From positions 1 through 37,891 of the forward strand of contig JAICHQ010000024.1 of NCBI GenBank assembly GCA_025924815.1: a stretch of 37,891 nt of DNA. Direction: 5' to 3'. Both the position numbers and the translations under genes were made by a program. The DNA comes from Nocardioides sp. (GTDB lineage Bacteria > Actinomycetota > Actinomycetes > Propionibacteriales > Nocardioidaceae). The notes beneath the pieces are model-generated. The model made no database searches. It was not told the DNA's origin and was given only the letters and a program-made list of their open reading frames with translations. This document shows positions 33,505 to 37,891 of the stretch, piece by piece. Numbering within the stretch: position 1 is the first letter of the stretch; every line of letters starts with the position of its first letter.

Positions 33505-34403
33505 CGCACGGCGTGGTGCCACCACCGGCGACCACCGCCGCTGTCGACGGTGCCATGGCGCGACGGCGGGGCTGGGGCTGGCTGCTGCTCGTCCCGGGCA
33601 TGCTCTACCTGGCGGTGTTCTTCGTCTTCCCGACGGTGCAGCTGTTCCTCACCTCCCTGTACGACCCCAGCGGGAACTACGTGCAGGGGTACACGCTGAC
33701 CTGGCACTTCGCCAACTACCTGGACGCGATCAGGGACACCTGGAACCTGTTCGTGCGTTCCTTCATCTACGCCGGCATCGCCACGGGGGTCTGCCTGCTG
33801 TTCGGCTACCCGCTGGCCTACGCCATCGCCTTCAAGGCCGGCCGCTGGAAGAACTTCATGCTGGTGCTGGTGATCGCGCCGTTCTTCACCAGCTTCCTGC
33901 TCCGCACCATGTCGTGGCGCACGATCCTGGCCGACCAGGGCCCGCTGGCCGACTTCCTGCGCACCGTCCACATCCTTCCCCACGACGGCCGGCTGCTCGC
34001 CACCTCGGTCGCCGTCGTCGCCGGCCTGACCTACAACTTCATGCCGTTCATGACGCTGCCGCTGTTCGCGTCCCTCGACAAGGTCGACCACCGGCTGATC
34101 GAGGCCGCCGGCGACCTCTACTCGAGCCCGTTCACCGGGTTCCGGAAGGTCACCTTCCCCTTGTCACTGCCCGGTGTCGTCTCGGGCACGCTGCTCTGCT
34201 TCATCCCGGCCTGTGGTGACTACATCAACGCCGAGCTGCTCGGGACGCCCAAGCAGTACATGGTCGGCAACCGGATCCAGTCGGCGTTCCTGACAGAGCA
34301 CAACTACCCGCTCGCGGCCAGTCTGTCGCTGATCCTGATGGCGATCGTCGTGGTGATGGTGGTGGCCTACGTACGCCGGGTGGGCACCGAGGAGCTGGTC
34401 TGA
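33501..34403 (+). CDS. PotB-like polyamine ABC transporter permease
   Basis: A 300-residue inner-membrane permease with about six hydrophobic segments (GWLLLVPGMLYLAVFFVFPT first, AIVVVMVVAYV last). The EAA loop that contacts the ATPase is EAAGDLYSSPFTGFRKVTFPL, of the spermidine/putrescine type. I start at GTG 33501, which overlaps the ATPase stop (GTGA). A later ATG at 33555 (MARRRGW) is possible and would drop 18 residues. Confidence 0.93.
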   Translation: MTHGVVPPPATTAAVDGAMARRRGWGWLLLVPGMLYLAVFFVFPTVQLFLTSLYDPSGNYVQGYTLTWHFANYLDAIRDTWNLFVRSFIYAGIATGVCLLFGYPLAYAIAFKAGRWKNFMLVLVIAPFFTSFLLRTMSWRTILADQGPLADFLRTVHILPHDGRLLATSVAVVAGLTYNFMPFMTLPLFASLDKVDHRLIEAAGDLYSSPFTGFRKVTFPLSLPGVVSGTLLCFIPACGDYINAELLGTPKQYMVGNRIQSAFLTEHNYPLAASLSLILMAIVVVMVVAYVRRVGTEELV

Positions 34404-35281
34404 TGGCCACCGACGTAGCGACCCCGCCGCTGACCGGACCCGGCCCGCGCCGCGTGAAGGCGCCCCGGCGCAGCCCCACCCGGTGGCTCTCCGACCACAT
34501 GGTGCTGCTGATCGGGGTCCTGGTCCTGGTCTACATGGTGGTGCCGATCGGCTACATCTTCGCCCTGTCGTTCAACCAGCCGACGGGCAAGTCGGCGAAC
34601 GCCCAGTTCTCGGCGTTCACCTGGAACAACTGGACCTCGATCTGTGCGCCCGAAGGGCTGTGCGACTCGGTCAAGCTCAGCCTCGAGGTGAGCATCACCT
34701 CCACCATCCTGGCCACGATCCTGGGCACGCTGATGGCCTTCGCGCTCGTCCGGCACTCCTTCCGCGGACGAGGCGTGTCGAACCTGCTGATCTTCCTGCC
34801 GATGGCCACACCCGAGGTCGTGATGGGCTCCTCGCTGCTGGCCATGTTCGTGTCCGTGGGCATGGACAGCGTGCTGGGCTTCCTCACGATCGTGATCGCC
34901 CACGTCCTGTTCTGCCTGTCCTTCGTCGTGGTGACGGTCAAGGCCCGGCTCCAGGGGATGGACTCGCGCCTGGAGCAGGCGGCGATGGATCTGTACGCCA
35001 ACGAGTGGCAGACGTTCCGCCTGGTCACGCTGCCGCTGGCCATGCCGGGCATCGTGGCGGCCGCCCTGCTGTCCTTCTCGCTGTCGTTCGACGACTTCAT
35101 CGTCACCAACTTCACCGCCGGGCAGTCGGTGACCTTCCCGCTCTACATCTACGGCGCCAAGCTCAAGGACTTCCCGCCCCAGCTGTTCGTGATGGGCACC
35201 ATCATGTTCCTGGTGTCGTTCGTGTTCGTCGTCGCCGGCGAGGTCTGGCGTCGTCGCCGGGCACGCGCCTGGGCGGCCTGA
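34403..35281 (+). CDS. PotC-like polyamine ABC transporter permease
   Basis: A 292-residue permease. Hydrophobic segments begin with MVLLIGVLVLVYMVVPIGYIFAL. The EAA loop is EQAAMDLYANEWQTFRLVTLPL, followed by AMPGIVAAALLSFSLSFDDFIV, the typical PotC/PotI ending with the SFDDF motif. It starts on the last base of the upstream stop (TGATG). Last gene of the transporter operon; a long hairpin follows. Confidence 0.94.
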   Translation: MATDVATPPLTGPGPRRVKAPRRSPTRWLSDHMVLLIGVLVLVYMVVPIGYIFALSFNQPTGKSANAQFSAFTWNNWTSICAPEGLCDSVKLSLEVSITSTILATILGTLMAFALVRHSFRGRGVSNLLIFLPMATPEVVMGSSLLAMFVSVGMDSVLGFLTIVIAHVLFCLSFVVVTVKARLQGMDSRLEQAAMDLYANEWQTFRLVTLPLAMPGIVAAALLSFSLSFDDFIVTNFTAGQSVTFPLYIYGAKLKDFPPQLFVMGTIMFLVSFVFVVAGEVWRRRRARAWAA

Positions 35282-35316
35282 GCTGACCCTGGCTGAGCCT
35301 GCGAATCCACGCCGCA

Positions 35317-35363
35317 ACGTCCGACGGTCCGAGCCATGGACGGCTGCTCGGACCGTAGGACGT
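35317..35363. terminator. Bidirectional terminator between convergent permease and aminotransferase genes
   Basis: ACGGTCCGAGC (35324-35334) pairs with GCTCGGACCGT (35346-35356) for 11 bp. After one G-A mismatch a further 6 bp pair (ACGTCC 35317-35322 with GGACGT 35358-35363). The loop is 11 nt. This is the longest hairpin in the window and lies exactly between the two converging stops. Confidence 0.8.
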
Positions 35364-35373
35364 GGCGCAGGAC

Positions 35374-36756
35374 TCAGAGGAGCGTGGCGGCCTCGGTGAG
35401 GACCACGCGGAGGATCTGCTCGATCTCGTCGAAGTGCTCCTGGTCGCAGATCAGCGGTGGGGCGAGCTGCACGACGGGGTCGCCGCGGTCGTCGGCGCGG
35501 CAGTACAGGCCGGCCTCGTAGAGCGCCTTGGAGAGGAAGCCGCGCAGGAGCTTCTCCGACTCCTCCTCGTTGAAGGTCTCCTTGGTGACCTTGTCCTTGA
35601 CCAGCTCGATGCCGAAGAAGTAGCCGTCGCCGCGGACGTCGCCCACGATCGGCAGGTCCTTGAGCTTCTCCAGGGTCTCGCGGAAGGCGCCCTCGTTCTC
35701 CCGGACGTGCTCGTTGATGCGCTCCTTCTCGAAGATGTCGAGGTTGGCCATGGCGACCGCGGTCGAGACCGGGTGGCCGCCGAACGTGTAGCCGTGCAGG
35801 AAGGTCTCGGTGCCGTGCAGGAACGGCTCCATGAGCTTGTCGCTGGCGATCATCGCGCCGAGCGGGGCGTAGCCCGAGGTGATCCCCTTGGCGCAGGTGA
35901 TGATGTCGGGCTGGTAGCCGTAGCGCTCGGCGCCGAACATGTGGCCGAGTCGGCCGAAGGCGCAGATGACCTCGTCGGAGACCAGCAGCACGTCGTACTC
36001 GTCGCAGATCTCACGCACGCGGTCGAAGTATCCGGGGGGCGGCGGGAAGCAGCCGCCGGAGTTCTGCACCGGCTCCAGGAACACGGCGGCCACGGTCTCG
36101 GGGCCCTCGTTCTCGATCGCGACGGCGATCTCGTTGGCCGCCCACAGCCCGAACTTCTTCTCGTCGTCCTCGAAGTACGGCGCGCGGTAGTAGTTGGTGT
36201 TCGGCACCCGGAACGTCGACGGCACCAGCGGCTCGAACGGCGCCTTCATGCCGGGGATGCCGGTGATCGAGAGCGCGCCCTGCGGCGTGCCGTGGTAGGC
36301 GATCGCGCGGCTGATCACCTTGTGCTTGTAGGGCTTGCCGGTGGACTTGAAGAAGTTCTTGGCCAGCTTCCAGGCGCTCTCGACGGCCTCGCCCCCACCG
36401 GTGGTGAAGAAGACGCGGTTGAGGTCGCCGGGCGCGTAGCCGGCGACCCGCTCGGCCAGCTCGATCGCGTTGGGGTGGGCGTAGGACCACAGCGGCATGA
36501 ACGCCAGGCGCTCGGTCTGCTTGGCCGCGGCCTCGGCCAGCTCGGGGCGGCCGTGGCCCAGCTGGCTGACGAACAGTCCCGCCAGCGCGTCGAGGTAGCG
36601 CTTGCCGTTGACGTCGTAGATGTAGGGCCCCTCGCCACGGACGATGATCGGCACGTCGGCCGTCTCGTAGGTGGAGTGACGGGTGAAATGCATCCAGAGG
36701 TGGTCACGCGCCGACTTCTGGAGGCGGGCGTTGTCGTAGGCGATGTCGCCGGGCAT
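35374..36756 (-). CDS. Class III omega-aminotransferase (putrescine/polyamine or diamine aminotransferase-like)
   Basis: A 460-residue PLP enzyme. The phosphate-binding TTGGGEAVESAWKLAK (118-133), cofactor Asp in LLVSDEVICAFGRLG (D261) and Schiff-base lysine in ITCAKGITSGYAPLGA (K290) are intact. The overall type matches beta-alanine/omega-amine:pyruvate and putrescine aminotransferases (SpuC-like), and database relatives are usually labelled aspartate aminotransferase family. With the polyamine transporter, oxidase and ureohydrolase nearby, putrescine is the best substrate guess. ATG 36756 is used. An in-frame ATG pair near 36795, with a more distant GGAGGG, is an alternative start. Confidence 0.9.
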   Translation of the reverse strand: MPGDIAYDNARLQKSARDHLWMHFTRHSTYETADVPIIVRGEGPYIYDVNGKRYLDALAGLFVSQLGHGRPELAEAAAKQTERLAFMPLWSYAHPNAIELAERVAGYAPGDLNRVFFTTGGGEAVESAWKLAKNFFKSTGKPYKHKVISRAIAYHGTPQGALSITGIPGMKAPFEPLVPSTFRVPNTNYYRAPYFEDDEKKFGLWAANEIAVAIENEGPETVAAVFLEPVQNSGGCFPPPPGYFDRVREICDEYDVLLVSDEVICAFGRLGHMFGAERYGYQPDIITCAKGITSGYAPLGAMIASDKLMEPFLHGTETFLHGYTFGGHPVSTAVAMANLDIFEKERINEHVRENEGAFRETLEKLKDLPIVGDVRGDGYFFGIELVKDKVTKETFNEEESEKLLRGFLSKALYEAGLYCRADDRGDPVVQLAPPLICDQEHFDEIEQILRVVLTEAATLL

Positions 36757-36819
36757 GGGTTTCGGTCCTTGCGTCTCGAGGGTCGTCCCCATCATGATGC
36801 GCCGTCGACCCTCCTGCAA

Positions 36820-36865
36820 GCGAATCCGTAGGTCACGTGGCGGTTTTGTCACGAAATCCGTAGGT
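36820..36865. promoter_or_regulatory. Direct-repeat operator candidate between aminotransferase and ureohydrolase genes
   Basis: AATCCGTAGGT occurs twice (36823-36833, 36855-36865), exactly 32 bp apart, about three helical turns. Upstream bases extend the match (CGAATCC, CGAAATCC). The same words appear, inverted, between the Lrp gene and the ABC operon. Confidence 0.55.
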
Positions 36866-36900
36866 AGTCGGGGGCTGGACGTGGCTGGTAGGAAGTCTCC

Positions 36901-37891
36901 ATGACCCGCTACGGAGCTCAGTTCGGTCCTGACATCACCTTCCTGGGCGTCCCGGAGGTCGACGTCGACGACACCGCGGCGCTCGCCGCCGCCGACGTCG
37001 TGGTGGTGGGCGCGCCGTTCGACGGCGGTACGTCGCACCGCCCCGGCACCCGCTTCGGACCCACCGCGATCCGGCAGACCGACTACCTCCCGCAGGACGG
37101 CTCCCGGCCCCACCTCGCGCTGCGGGTCGATGCCCTCCAGGACCTCGCCGTGGTCGACATGGGCGACGTCGAGATGCCGCCGGGCGAGATCGAACGGGCC
37201 CTGCACGCGCTCGAGGAGGCGGTGTACGCCGTCGCGTCGGCCGGCGCGGTCCCCCTCGTGCTCGGCGGCGACCACTCCATCGCGCTGCCCGACGCCACCG
37301 GCGTCGCCCGACATCTCGGCATGGGCAGGGTCTCGATGATCCACTTCGACGCCCACGCCGACACCGGGCACATCGAGTTCGGATCGCTCTACGGCCACGG
37401 CCAGCCGATGCGCCGGCTGATCGAGTCCGGCGCGGTCCGCGGCGACCGTTTCCTGCAGGTGGGCCTGCGCGGCTACTGGCCTGGCCCCGAGACGATGAAG
37501 TGGATGGCAGACCAGGACATGCGCTCCTACGAGATGACCGAGATCGGCCGGCGCGGTCTCGACGAGTGCCTCGACGAGGCGTTCGAGATCGCGATGGACG
37601 ACTGCGACGCGGTCTTCCTCTCCGTCGACATCGACGTGTGCGACCCCGGCCACGCGCCCGGCACGGGCACCCCGGAGCCGGGCGGGCTCTCGTCGCGCGA
37701 GCTTCTCGACGCCGTACGCCGCATCTGCCGCGAGCTCCCCGTCGCCGGCGTCGACGTGGTCGAGGTCTCGCCGCCCTACGACCACGCCGAGATCACGGCG
37801 TACCTCGCCAACCGGGTCTGCCTCGAGGCACTCTCGGGACTCGCCGTGCGCAAGGTCGGGATCACCCACGACCCGGCCGGCCCGCTGCTGG
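36901..37891 (+). CDS. speB: Agmatinase-type ureohydrolase (3' end cut by window)
   Basis: The frame is open from ATG 36901 to the window edge (330 codons), so most of a usual 310-350-residue enzyme is present. It hydrolyses a guanidino compound to urea plus an amine, agmatine to putrescine being the classical case. The binuclear Mn site is complete: LGGDHSIALP (H125), HFDAHADTG (D150, H152, D154) and SVDIDVCDP (D243, D245). GAPFDGGTSHRPGTRFGP and VDVVEVSPPYD are further family blocks. Guanidinobutyrase or guanidinopropionase activity cannot be excluded. Start: GGAAG is 5 nt upstream. TAGGAA lies 6 nt before the ATG and could be the -10 of a leaderless mRNA. Confidence 0.9.
   Translation, partial: MTRYGAQFGPDITFLGVPEVDVDDTAALAAADVVVVGAPFDGGTSHRPGTRFGPTAIRQTDYLPQDGSRPHLALRVDALQDLAVVDMGDVEMPPGEIERALHALEEAVYAVASAGAVPLVLGGDHSIALPDATGVARHLGMGRVSMIHFDAHADTGHIEFGSLYGHGQPMRRLIESGAVRGDRFLQVGLRGYWPGPETMKWMADQDMRSYEMTEIGRRGLDECLDEAFEIAMDDCDAVFLSVDIDVCDPGHAPGTGTPEPGGLSSRELLDAVRRICRELPVAGVDVVEVSPPYDHAEITAYLANRVCLEALSGLAVRKVGITHDPAGPLL

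Noticed and set aside
36757..37869. Minus-strand open frame upstream of and in frame with the aminotransferase
   Set aside because: It lies opposite a complete ureohydrolase coding sequence with all metal ligands on the plus strand, and its translation shows no aminotransferase features.

Overview
The window is chromosomal DNA of a high-GC actinobacterium, most likely Nocardioides or a near relative in the Propionibacteriales. The clues are dense GC-rich coding, many GTG starts, 1-8 nt gene overlaps, leaderless promoters, the actinobacterial order rpsP-khpA-rimM-trmD-rplS-lepB-rnhB-DUF2469, and an M23 gene opposite rpsB. No tRNA, rRNA, insertion sequence, prophage or CRISPR array is visible.

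Layout. 1-1111: 3' end of ffh and a small NYN-like gene. 1132-4193: a ROK regulator, a GtrA-type membrane protein and an amidohydrolase. 4190-10319: a PrmC-related methyltransferase running into rpsP, then khpA, rimM, a TrmD-GNAT fusion, rplS, lepB, rnhB and a DUF2469 gene. 10333-12742: a TadE/TadG-like secreted pair, visibly less GC-rich than its surroundings and preceded by a perfect 14-bp palindrome resembling a DasR/NagR operator. 12840-17038: yraN, comM, dprA and xerC (DNA processing). 17062-22795: a divergent M23 gene, then rpsB with a structured leader and an unusual C-terminal extension, tsf, pyrH, frr and cdsA. 22796-25578: a histidine-phosphatase-fold protein lacking its catalytic His, a small membrane protein, a COG4315-type lipoprotein and rlmN. 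25600-29066: a LOG-family protein, a RIO-type kinase overlapped by a small ORF, and an M1 peptidase. 29127-37891: a polyamine uptake and catabolism locus.

The last region forms one physiological unit. It holds an Lrp-type regulator, a PuuB-like FAD oxidase, a PotD/A/B/C-type ABC transporter, a class III omega-aminotransferase and an agmatinase-type ureohydrolase cut by the window end. Related sequence motifs occur in both divergent promoter regions of this locus, suggesting one regulator for all of it.

The observations most worth following are the common operator motif of the polyamine locus, the rpsB gene carrying a 'sunset'-type C-terminal domain and copies of a dispersed repeat in its linker, the DasR-like site ahead of a Tad-like/DNA-processing neighbourhood, the TrmD-GNAT fusion, the small ORF overlapping the RIO kinase start, and the catalytically altered phosphatase next to cdsA.
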